Under the pieces are notes generated by a model. It was not told where the DNA came from, did not search any database, and saw only the letters and a list, made by a program, of their open reading frames with translations. The position numbers and the translations under genes were made by a program. A DNA stretch of 64,000 bases from Heterodera schachtii (Eukaryota > Nematoda > Chromadorea > Rhabditida > Heteroderidae), in NCBI GenBank assembly GCA_023374025.1, contig SIJG01000014.1, forward strand, positions 1,287,077-1,351,076. Reading direction: 5' to 3'. Below, piece by piece: positions 1 through 10,016 of the stretch (positions are counted from its first letter, which is position 1; every line of letters starts with the position of its first letter).

Positions 1-1188
1 CGCTGTTGTCCAAATTTCCTTTCGATCGGTTGCAAATGCATTCAAATTCACTTTCCAAATTGCACAAAAGATCATTCCGAATTGCCATCGCTGCTTTTTT
101 GATGGGTAAATTTGCAGTCCAAAGTTTTCCGGGCAAAGAAACGACGAAAATTAAAATAAAACAATTAATTAAAAGGGAGTTAGAAGCAAATTTTGTTGTA
201 GTAAAGCTCTTTTTGTCGTTGTTGCTATCACATTTTGCTGCTGCTTCGCCAAAATTCTTTTTTTCCGTTGAAATGCCCATTTCGCAGTCGTGACAAATTG
301 AGGCGCTTTCTTTCTTCTCACCTCCGTCGCATTTTCGATTTTCTAAATATTGACGTGTGGTTGTTAGAATTAAAATGAGGGAAAAGCCTTTGGTTGGCGG
401 AAAAGGACACAAAGCAAGAAAGTCTTCTCCCCCCCCCCCCCCCCTGCTGTCACATCCTTCCTTCTTTCTATGTGTCTGTTTTCGCTCACTCAAATTTAAG
501 ACGTAAAAAGATGGAAAGTGAGCGTCTGTCAGCGGTTGGCGAACTTCGACGGATTATTCTTACGGCTCAGTGAATGGCGGGCAAATGGGACAGATCCGGC
601 AGGGTGGACAGCTGAGATAGGCAAAAAAATATAAGCGAACGACATGCGAGAAGGACCGCAGAAAGAGGGAGAGGGGGGGGGGGGGGGGGAGCGGAGAGAG
701 GGGAGACGCGGAGGGACGGGGGGGGGGGGGGCTTCACCCTCTCGAGAATACCCCCCCCCCCCAACTCTTTTGCTCGGGAGCAAGTGCAAGAAGCCACCTC
801 TCACGTATTGGCGAAGAGAGTGCGGCATTGAATGAGCAGAAATGGGGCTAATGGGAGGCGGTAATGGAAAAGGAAAAGGGGCGGTCGATGGACCTGCGTT
901 ATTTGATAGCGCATATTCACGGCAGGAGCACAATTGCTTTTTTAGTTCCTCGGCTCATTTGCCAGCTGAATATGCATTCCCTGGCAAAACAAAGCTGCTA
1001 ATGGACAGTCCGTCCAATGCGTCCGCCACTCATTCCAAATTCCTTTTAATTGATTTTCTCCTTTTGTTTCATTGGCCTTAACCACCAAAAATGCTTCTCT
1101 CAAGGCTATTGTTTGGTTTCCCCATTATACCATAAATTATTGCAATTAGTGCCAACATTAATCCTCTGCTATTTATTTGCTTCTTTAG
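1..1188 (+). other. Non-coding DNA upstream of the first visible drg-1 exon (probably intron)
   Basis: No exon with family similarity is visible here. The stretch holds poly(C) runs near 430 and 752 and poly(G) runs near 677 and 720. The first DRG1 exon seen begins after a TTTAG acceptor at 1188 and lacks the N-terminal part of the family (coiled region and the residues before the P-loop). The stretch is therefore most simply a long intron whose upstream exons lie before the window. Confidence 0.5.
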
Positions 1189-2398
1189 GTTTCCCCTCCG
1201 TTGGCAAATCGACCCTTTTGTCCAATATTTCCGGTGTCAATTCCGAAGTTGCGGACTATGAGTTCACCACTCTCACCACTGTTCCGGGACTCATACGGTA
1301 CAAAGGTGCCAAAATTCAGCTGCTGGATTTGCCAGGGATCATTGAGGGTGCCAAGGACGGCAAAGGGAGAGGTCGTCAAGTGATCGCCGGTCGGTTGGCC
1401 TTGGCAAAAGGAAATTTCGCATTCATTGGTTGTCTTAATGTTCAGTTGCAAGGACATGTTCACTGATTCTGATGGTTCTCGACGTGACAAAGCCGTTAAA
1501 GCACAAGGAACTTTTGGAGTACGAATTGGAGGGATTTGGCATTCGATTGAACAAAACGCCGCCAAACATTTCGTTCAAACGGAAAGACAAAGGCGGACTG
1601 AATTTGACCACTTTGGTGGGGGGACACACACAGCCGTCAATTTATTGGCATTTCCAATTCGAAGGTGCCCCAATCGGAGTTGGACACGGACACTGTGAAA
1701 ACCATTCTCAGCGAATATCGCATTCACAACGCGGACATTACGCTGAAATACGACGCGACCACGGAGGATTTGATCGATGTGATTGAGGGGAATCGGTAAA
1801 AGAAGAGATCCGTCGTTTGTGCATTTTTAATGGATGGATTTGCTCACAGAATTTACATTCCCTGCATTTACGTGCTGAACAAAATCGACCAAATTAGCAG
1901 TCGAAGAGTTGGACATTCTTTACACTGTGCCGCATTGTGTGCCAATCTCGGCACATCACAAATGGAACTTTGACGATTTGTTGGAAAAGATTTGGGCCTA
2001 TTTGAATTTGATCAGAGTGTGAGCGAGGGACCCCCTTCTGACTTTTTGATTTATCAGTTAATAATTTAAGTTATACAAAGCCGAAGGGCCAATTGCCGGA
2101 TTATAACGCACCGATCATTTTAAACGCAGAAAAAAACTTTCTCGACGATTTATGTAACGTTTAATTTATTTAAATACATATTATTAAATGAATTTGCTAA
2201 TTAAGGTATGAAAATTCACAAAAGTCTGTCAAAGGATTTCAAATGGTAAAAAAATTTTTTTGATTTTGTGAAAAATCGGAATTAATTGTTCGCTTAAGTG
2301 CCCTCGTCTGGGGAAGCAGCGTAAAACACAACCCGCAAAGTGTGGGCAAAACCCATTTGCTGAACGACGAAGACGTTGTCCAAGTGATCAAAAAGTGA
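1189..2398 (+). CDS. drg-1: Developmentally regulated GTP-binding protein 1 (DRG1), 5' partial, one apparent frameshift
   Basis: DRG1 is an OBG/DRG-family GTPase that associates with ribosomes through DFRP1. Exons read 1189-1389, 1446-1615, 1665-1795, 1850-2018, 2071-2153, 2206-2245 and 2299-2398. The first begins in the G1 P-loop ([10 protein letters not shown]) and continues through the G3 motif (DLPGIIEGA) and the conserved KGRGRQVIA. Later exons carry [14 protein letters not shown], the G4 motif NKID at about 1880, and SAH (G5) at about 1950. The last exon ends in the conserved [14 protein letters not shown] and a VIKK terminus. Introns are 49-60 bp apart from the last few, and phases agree throughout. 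One extra base near 1890-1897 (between codons for QIS and VEELD) breaks the frame. Upstream coding exons (N-terminus, about 65 residues) are not in the window. Family assignment is very secure; pseudogene status is possible but unlikely. Confidence 0.93.
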
Positions 2399-2635
2399 GG
2401 GAAAGGCACCACCGAACGCGGCAAAGAGAGAAGCGCCAAAAGAGTGCCCTCCTAATTGATCAATTAATTAATTGTGTTTTCGTTCCGTTGTTTTTATTTG
2501 CTTTTTGTACATTTATTTTTTACGAAAATAAAAAGCAACAAATTAACAAATTGTTGGCACTTTCTGATTTCATTTCATTTCTTTTGCTAATTATTTTTGT
2601 AAATTTCTTTAATTCGCTGTCTTTTCCCTTTTCGA

Positions 2636-4150
2636 ATGTCCGCTGTTTCTCCGTCTTCCGTTGTCCATTTGGGCCTTCCCCGCCCGGTCGATGCGTCCCA
2701 ACTTTTCTCTTTGGAACGCCATTTCCTCCCCCTGGGCAAATGCGGCGGTCACCCCGCGTGGCTTAACCCCGCCACCATTCCGCAAAGTGCGGAATTGGCA
2801 TGCCAAGTGAATTATTTGCCCAAAATATGATTAACCTCCCTCCTCCCCCTTTTTTGGGTTTGCGGTTCTCCGATGGCATTTCTGCTGCAAGTTTATTGTC
2901 CCGACGAACCTTCCCACGCATTCCATCGCACCATTTTCATTTTCGTCTGTCGGAAAGGGAATTGTTCAAAAGTTGGGACTCTTTCATTTATTTTCTCCCA
3001 ATTAATTTATAAATGCCATTTCTCTTTCCATCAGATAAATGCCGCCCCAAATTTCGCCGCCTTTCGTTGCCAATTGTCCCGTGAAAATGCTTTTTTCTCC
3101 GCTGAGTCGGCCCTTTGTCCGTCCGTCGTCGGCGAAGTGTCCGACCCTTTCTTCGACCCCTCCCTTTTCGCGCGCCTTTGCGTGGTCTGCGGTTGTCGCG
3201 CCGCCAGCCGATGCGCGCGCTGTGCCCGGCGATGGTATTGTGGCAGAGAGCACCAAATAATTGTGGGAAATGGAGGAAAAACCATGAAATTGTTTATTTG
3301 TTTAAGGATTGGAATACGGCACATAAAGGCAAATGCGAACAGAAGTCGACAGAAAATGGGGCGACGGCGAAAGACTGGCGACGAGGGGGACGGTAATTAG
3401 TGACAATTAAGCACTAATTGATGGCATTGAAAAGGCAATGAATGCACCCTTTAGATTTTGCATTCCAATCAATGAAAAGTGCCGAGAAAGCCGAACTGCG
3501 CCAAAGGCACGGCTTCACCCTCAAAGAGTTTGGCATCGAATTGGAGGCGGAGGAGGAGGAAAAAAGTGGGGACGGAGAAGAGAACGAAGGGGACGAAGAA
3601 TCGGAGGAGGAAAGCGAAAGTGGAGAAGAGGGGGAGGCGGAGGAGAACAGACGGAAAATGGCCGAATTTGAGGTGCCAAAGCCATGGGACGAAACAGAAA
3701 ATGAAATTCGGAATTGTTAAGAAAATGGCGGAAGCGAACGGAGTGAGTGCCCGCGACGTGGACGGATTGGAAGAGAGTCGCCGCGACGGCGCCTTCGCCC
3801 GCTTCAGCGCGGCGCTCGCCCTTCGCCCCGAGCAAATCCTCCGCTACCGCCGCGCGGGTGTCCCTTTGCTCGCCACGGACCATTCGCCCGGTCCACCGTC
3901 CGTTGTGCCCGCGTGCGAACGATGCGGCGAACCGCGACAATTCGAAATGCAATTGATGCCTAATTTGGTGGCACTGATGGAATTGGACTCGGTGGGACAA
4001 AGCGTCGATTGGGCCACGCTTTTGGTGTACACTTGCGGAGACAGCTGCCCGGGGGAAGAATACGCGAGGGAATTCGTGTTCAAGCAGGACTTTGTCATCC
4101 CAGCAGAAACGGAGGAAAACGGAGCAAAAACGAAAGAGCGAAGGAAATGA
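2636..4150 (+). CDS. pdcd-2: Programmed cell death protein 2 (PDCD2) family, MYND zinc finger, one apparent frameshift
   Basis: PDCD2 proteins are chaperones for ribosomal protein uS5 (RPS2). The start at 2636 gives an N-terminus with the family signature GGHPAWLNP. After an intron comes FLLQVYCP and the CRKG strand, then a MYND finger (CVVCGCRAASRCARC...WYCGREHQ). A highly acidic Glu/Asp/Ser stretch follows at about 3545-3660. The C-terminal PDCD2_C domain has LRPEQILRY, a CERCG pair, FEMQLMPNL, VDWATLLVYTC and EYAREFVFKQD. Introns fit at about 2809-2863, 2971-3033 and 3266-3305, with another near 3393-3455. Two oddities: the first intron has no AG at the expected acceptor (TTTTGG instead), and the acidic exon and the C-terminal exon are in different frames, needing a one-base shift near 3700. 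The family call rests on both terminal domains; the exact gene model is uncertain. Confidence 0.85.
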
Positions 4151-4561
4151 GAAAAAGAAAGCGTTGAGGGGAAGGAAATGTTGTTGATTGTTGTTGTTGT
4201 TATTATTCACTTTTTTAAATATTGCCAGATAAAATGCTGTTTTTTCATTGTGTTATTTTAAATTGTTAAAATTACGGTAGGCCAGGCCCATATTCAAAAA
4301 ACAGAGAAGAACCGATTCCTCAGCTTTCTACTGGTGAACAGGGTCATGCCACAAACTCAAAAATAGAAAAGTGTTGTTTAATATGAATTTTCACGTAACC
4401 AATAAGTTTTAGAGGATTTTTGTAGGTCATTTGTACATGGGTAAATTGAGATGTCCTTTGTACTCGCATACTTACGGACCTCCTATCAGAAAATTTCCAT
4501 ACCTTATATTTTTTTCCAAATTTGCCCCTTTTGTGTGTAAAAAAGAAAAGGTAACACATCC

Positions 4562-4844
4562 GGTGGGATTCGACGGTGCACCCCAAAACTACGCCGAGAC
4601 ATAACTCCGCCGAGGCAAAAATTTTCAAACTTAAAATATTTCAAGAGAAAAATCTTAGAAAAATTTTCCAGCGATTTTTTTGAAATTTTTGAAAAAAATC
4701 GCTGGAAATTTTTCGAACGAATTTTCAAAGAAAAATTTTTTCTAAGATTTTTTTCTTGAAATTTCTAAGTTTGAATTTTTCTAATTTTTTCTTGGCGGAG
4801 TTCGACCGGCGGAGTTTTGTCCTGCTCCGTGGATTCGAATCGCC
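4562..4844. repeat. Foldback (MITE-like) element A
   Basis: Two arms are imperfect reverse complements over nearly the whole length. The left arm starts GGTGGGATTCGA and the right arm ends with its complement around 4833-4844. The centre is a near-perfect hairpin (CCAGCGATTTTTTT...AAAAAAATCGCTGG, 4668-4706). The arms contain GC-rich modules (ACTCCGCCG) followed by A/T-rich sequence. It lies in the short convergent gap between pdcd-2 and ercc3. There is no coding capacity. The outer sequence GGAGCAGGACAAAAC is shared with element B in the ercc3 intron, which suggests one family. Confidence 0.8.
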
Positions 4845-4911
4845 ATGGGATGCGTATTCAGAAACAGAACACCTTTCTTAAGAAAGTCCATAATTTACAC
4901 GATGACATTTG

Positions 4912-7900
4912 TCATTTGCGAAATCGTTTGAACAAAGGGTGTCTCTCCTCGTTGTTTCTCTTTGCCCCGCCCTTTTGCATCACTGTGTAAGAGACGGCAT
5001 TTGCCCCTGAGAAAGCCGCCATGTCCGCCTCTTTCCGCACGGCCTAAAAGTGCCATTTCATTGTCAGTGCCATTCGCATTATCCCCCGGCTTGCCCTCGT
5101 CTGTCCGCTTCCGTCCAGCATTTCCTCCTTCACTTCCTCTTCCATTGTGTCCGCGTCGGACGCCTGCAGCACTTGGCTCAACAGCTTCAACTGCTCGTCT
5201 TTGCTGCCAAAGTCCAGCATTTCCTTGGCCATGTCCGGGAATTCGTTGACCACCTTAGAGAAGCTGACTCAGTCGATGGCTTTGATGAATTTGTTTACCC
5301 ATTCCCTCCATTAAACTTTCATTAGCCTTCCGTTGGTCATTTCCCTTTGCTCATAATCCAATGCAAATTCCAAGCGAAACCTTTTTGAACGTTCCCAAAA
5401 AGAGACGCCCAGAGTTTTTGCTTGGACCCCACCCTTGGATATCGTTACTCACAAGACTTTTTCAGGTTTTTTTTGGCTTTCCGCAACATAGAGGTCATGG
5501 GAGATTGAATGGGGCAAGTTTTGTGTATTTTTTACCAGGTCCGGTTCTATACTATAATTGTGTATCTCGACAGTTAAAGCAATGCATGAGAACCCCCTTT
5601 TGTTTGTTTTTGGTGTCCCATCCTTCCCAGTTGGGAGCAGGACAAAACGTCGCTGCCGAAACGTCGCCGGGACATAACGTCGCCGCAAAATTTTTTAAAA
5701 TTTTATAAAAAAAATTATCAAAATTTTTTTAGTTACCCAGCCTGTTCGGAAAAAATTCTAGAAAAATTTAAAAAAAAATTTTTAGTGACAAACTCAATGA
5801 AAAAAATTTTTTTTCAAGTTTTTAACAATTTAGTTTTTATTAGCGCTTAGATTTTCAAAAAAGCTAAAATAATTTTAAATTTTCTTAAAATTTTAAAAAA
5901 TTTTTAATTTTTTTTGCGGCGACGTTATGTCCCGGCGACGTTACGGCGGCGACGTTTTGGGGTATACCCTTCCCATTTATCCCCCACCTTATAAGCGTAT
6001 CCCTGGTTGACCAAAAAGCGTTGTCTTTTTCTCGAGTAGTTCATCTCCACCGTGTCTTGTGAGACCAGTGAATAAAAGTAGGCGTTGAACGCGTCTTTGG
6101 TGTGCTTTTTGGCCCTCAGAATTCGGCCCAACCTTTGGGCTTCTTGTCTCCGGGATCCGCCGTGGGCACTGATTTGAATGAGAACATTCGCCTCGGGCAA
6201 ATCGAACGAAGTGTCGGCCACCTAAAGACAGACGCAAAAGCATAAATGAGAAACGCAAGTTGAAAAGGACCACACTTTTGAGACGAAGATGGTGTTCACT
6301 TTCGGATTGTATTGGAAATTCTGCAGAATTTTCATCCGTTCCGCTTGGGACGTGGCGCCGAACAAATAGGGCTTACTCATTTGGATGGCGAACCTTTTCA
6401 GGGCGAAAACGTTGTCCGAGAAGACGATAATCTGAAAACGGGGCAGTGGAAAACGAAAATTGGGAAAAACAAATGCCGACTTTGTCGTTGCGCCGTTCGT
6501 GGAATCGGATGAGATATTGGCAGACTCGGTATTTGTTCGGGTTCATCACGGCCAACAACAGTTTGCGGTTAATGCTCGACTTCAAATAATAGTCGAAGAA
6601 TTCCGCCGTCATCGGACACCAAACCTAAAACCATCAGATAAACTCATTGCCAACCAACAAATGTCCTTTTGTACCTCAGCACATTGCACTTTGGCGATAT
6701 GCCCGGCCTTTTGCAATTCCATCCAATTGGCCTCGTAAATCTTTGGCCCGATCAAAAAGTTCAGATCGGTGATTTTGTCGTCCTCGCGCACCAAAGTGGC
6801 GGTTAGGCCGAGCTTACAATGGGCACGCACAATGGTCAAAACGCGACGGAACATTTTGGCGGGGATTGTATGCACTTCTGAAAATGGAAAGGCAAGCCAA
6901 TAATAATTGAGACAAAATGGCAAAATTAGACTGTTTTGAAAGAGTAAAAGCCAATTTTGTGATAATCCAACGGAATCCGTGCCATTTGAACTTTGGCACC
7001 CCTTATAATACGCCCATTGATTTGTGCCATCGCTTGGCTTTAAATTAGTCCCACCCGTTTTCCCAATGCAAATGTCTCACCGTCCAGCAGCAACAGGCCC
7101 CACTCCAAACTCTCAATGTATCGCATCGCCTCCTCCGCCATGTACGTGCGTTTGCCGGTGTACGCCACCATGGAGTAACTGCTGACACAAACCGTCGGTT
7201 TTGCGGCATCCGCCCCCGAGGGCACTTGGTCACGCGCGTCGCGAGTGAAGCGAATGATTTGTGAGTCGTGGATGGTCGACCAAAGCTGGAAAGAACAAAG
7301 TCCGGATAATTTTTAAGAAGCAGGAAAATGAGGACGGACTTTGAATTGCGCCCGCCACTGCTCCACCGACACATTGCTTGTCGCCAGCACCAAACACCGT
7401 TTGTTTATTGTCGTGGCGGCCGTCACACCGACCAAAGTTTTGCCGGCACCGCACGGCAAAACGATGACGCCCGAACGGGCACGACTGTTGCCGAACATTT
7501 TGCGCAGACTTTTCTCCTGGTACGGTCTGAAAGGTTATTAATTGGCTCTTTCATTTATTTTTCTTTTTGTTTTGCCTTAGTGTCGTGGTCGGCTTTAAGT
7601 CGATGTTCAGGTTGGGGTTGTACGTGTCGTTGCGGAAGTCGTACTCGGCGAGCAGCGGATATTCCAACTCGATGCAGCGCTTCTGCACAATTTCAATGCA
7701 TTCTTGACGGACTAAAAACCAAACAAATTTTACATTTTTTTCGCCAATTAATTTGTACAATTCCCCAAAAAGTAAATTGGTGTGCCGTGCCATTCGTTGT
7801 CCACTCACTTTCAAATGTCAGCACTTCCAAGTTGCGCATTGCTTCGCTGTCCTCCTCCTCCTCCCCTTCCCCAGTTAATTTTTCGTAAAATTTGTCGATG

Positions 7901-8896
7901 TCCTCCGGCACTTCTTTCCCTTCCCCCGATGCCATTCCGTCCCCCGCCTTTTCTGTTTGATTTGCGTTTGTTGCGCCTTTTCTTCGCCGCCGTTTGCGTC
8001 CCAAATTCGACAATTTGTGTTTTTTCTCCGCTCAAACCCTTCTTAAAATGGCATAAGTATTAAATGGGGGATTGCCATTCATTTGCATTTGTTCGGACCT
8101 CCGCCGTTCCCATCGCTTTTCGGGCGCCCTCTTCCGTCGCCAAACATTCCTGGATCACTTTGTCCTTTAGCAACCGTTGCACAATGTCCGAATGCCGCGA
8201 CTCCACAAAGTACGCGTTCTTCTTCAGCACCAACTTCACTTTTCCGTAGCTAAGCGTGCAAATCTGCGGAACAATTAATTGCAGTGAAAGAAAAAGCGAC
8301 CAAAAAAGCGGAATAAATGATTACGTTCGCTTTAATCACGTGAATTGTTCCGGTAGCAGTTAGTTACCTCGATGAACTGCTTGATCCCGTTGGGCAATGA
8401 GTGTTTGCACAGTCTGTCCAAATATTCGATTATGTCGCCCGTTTGCAGTCCGATGGACACGGCCGCGTACAGCGAATAGGCGGTCAGTTGGTACTCGTGG
8501 ATGTGTTCAGGACGGCAAATTGGCTTAAGTTGGAAAAACATTTAATGCTTTTTGCATGTTTCCAAATATTATTTATTTGTCCCTTTTCTGACTTCGGCTA
8601 TTGCGATGAGAAAGTCGGCCGCGTGTTTGTAAACGGGCGAAAACGACTCGAGAAAAATGTGTCCGTCGGGAGCCACCCAAAGAGGCCGTGCCGAGTGGTC
8701 CTTCTTCAGCTGCACTTCGGCACGAAAGTCGCGCGCCCCGAATTCGTCCTCCTTTTCAGCGGTCGTTTCGTCCAAACGCCGACTCGCCGCTTTTGGCGCT
8801 GAAATGCGACAGAAGTTTTTTATTTTTAAGGAATTCATAGATAATTACTATTCACTGACCAACGAGGCCAGCGGCAGTCGCCGTTTTGTCAGTCAT
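4912..8896 (-). CDS. ercc3: TFIIH DNA helicase/translocase subunit XPB (ERCC3), complete, 14 exons, 778 aa
   Basis: XPB is the 3'-5' SF2 translocase of TFIIH that opens DNA in transcription initiation and nucleotide excision repair. Exons by phase: 8860-8896, 8593-8798, 8368-8523, 8099-8263, 7809-8025, 7576-7711, 7340-7526, 7081-7285, 6675-6877, 6481-6624, 6276-6431, 5988-6221, 5095-5253, 4912-5043. The total is 779 codons including stop, against 782 aa in human. Visible motifs: N-terminal RPLWVAP and KLVLKKN; motif I LPCGAGKT; the DEVH box, split across an intron (LLLLD/EVHTIPA); RED (LVREDDKI); GLTATLVRE; motif [13 protein letters not shown]; and the tail HPLFKRFRK. Introns 6 (7527-7575) and 13 (5044-5094) are GC-AG. 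Intron 12 (5254-5987) carries foldback element B. No lesions were seen. Confidence 0.97.
5641..5965. repeat. Foldback (MITE-like) element B inside an ercc3 intron
   Basis: The left arm reads GGAGCAGGACAAAACGTCGC, then repeated AACGTCGCCG modules around GGGACATAACG, then A/T-rich sequence. The right arm ends with the reverse complement (GCGGCGACGTTATGTCCCGG at about 5916-5935, then GCGACGTTTTGG). The loop is almost pure A/T. No open frame of note. It shares its outer sequence and modular layout with element A but carries CGTCGCCG where A carries CTCCGCCG. It lies wholly inside the intron between ercc3 exons 12 and 13 and should not affect the protein. Confidence 0.85.
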
Positions 8897-9102
8897 CGGC
8901 GGACAAAACGTCGTATTAAACAAATGTCTACGGAATAACTTGACAATTAGTTAAAAAATATGTGGAACACTTTTTAAATAAAGGTGAATGGAATACACAT
9001 AAGTAAAAAGGAAATTAATCTTAGATTTTTATTGCTGTTCATTTTACATTTTGTTTATTTACATTGGAAATTCCATCCCTCCCCAAAGTGATCACTGATC
9101 AG

Positions 9103-9436
9103 TCAGTCAATCTTTTCGGACGGTTTCCCGTCTTCCCAAGTCGTCCGTATCCAAACGAACAGCACCAGGTGAACCATCACAACGGCAACAATTGCCGAAT
9201 AAAGCATTGAGTCGCGCGAATGCCAACCGAAGATGGCTGAAAGTTGCACAATTAATTTGGCATTTTGGGTCCCGAAAACACTCACATTCGAAGACGCAAT
9301 TTTTCAACAGAAACATTGAGCCGAGAGGGACAGACAAAATCAGAAAACTGTAAGCAAACAGACTTTTCATCCGATTTTTCACCAACGGATCTCTCAGATT
9401 TGGAATGATTTCTTCCATCATTAAACGAAATTTCAA
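9103..9436 (-). CDS. vma21: V-ATPase assembly factor VMA21, 94 aa
   Basis: VMA21 is a small ER membrane chaperone needed to assemble the V0 sector of the V-type ATPase. The two exons, 9286-9436 and 9103-9236, are joined in phase by a 49 bp GT-AG intron. Two transmembrane segments are visible: about residues 20-45 (LFAYSFLILSVPLGSMFLL) and about 62-82 (YSAIVAVVMVHLVLFVWI). The family pattern of a loop with SRDS-type residues before the second helix is present (HSRDSMLYSAIVAVV). Length 94 aa compares with 101 in human. A start at a second Met (MMEEI, 9421) is also possible. A second VMA21-type gene lies just upstream on the same strand. Confidence 0.85.
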
Positions 9437-10016
9437 AAGATATTATCATAATGGGAACAAAAATGAAATAAAATCTCGTTAAAACGAATAACAGCGAAAA
9501 TCAAATTAAAAAACGACAGAATTTATGCCATAAAATGAAAGTGCAACAAAAACAGGGATTATCTGATCTGTGAAGACGTTAATTTCTATAGGAATTAGAA
9601 AAATGGAAAAGACACACAAATTGCTGTAATGAGAATAATGGGTGAAGTGATTGGGCGCGTCCGTTGGATTGGCTGTCGGATGGCTCTGTCCTCCCTCACC
9701 TTCGAACTGTCGGCGACTGCCGAAAAGAATTTTAAACACATAAAAAAGCATACAGTGAAAATTGAAGGCAAAAAAAGGGGAAAATGTCTCCAATTTTTTG
9801 GGTATGGCATCGTGAAAAGCCTTTCCCCTTCCCACCAATGCTTTACCTTTGATTGAATTGTGCCGCTTCTCTCTCTTTTCAGTCCGTCTTTTTGTCCCCT
9901 TCTCCTTCAGCAGAAATCGCCACTTCCTTGGCAAATTCAGTCTCGTCCCTTGATCTTTTGTTTTACAATTTAATGTGCAAATATGGTAAATAACATAAAC
10001 ACTTTTGTGTTATTTG

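Noticed and set aside
3521..4210. Minus-strand frame of 229 codons across PDCD2
   Set aside because: It is antisense to the conserved PDCD2 C-terminal domain, with low-complexity Pro/Phe content.
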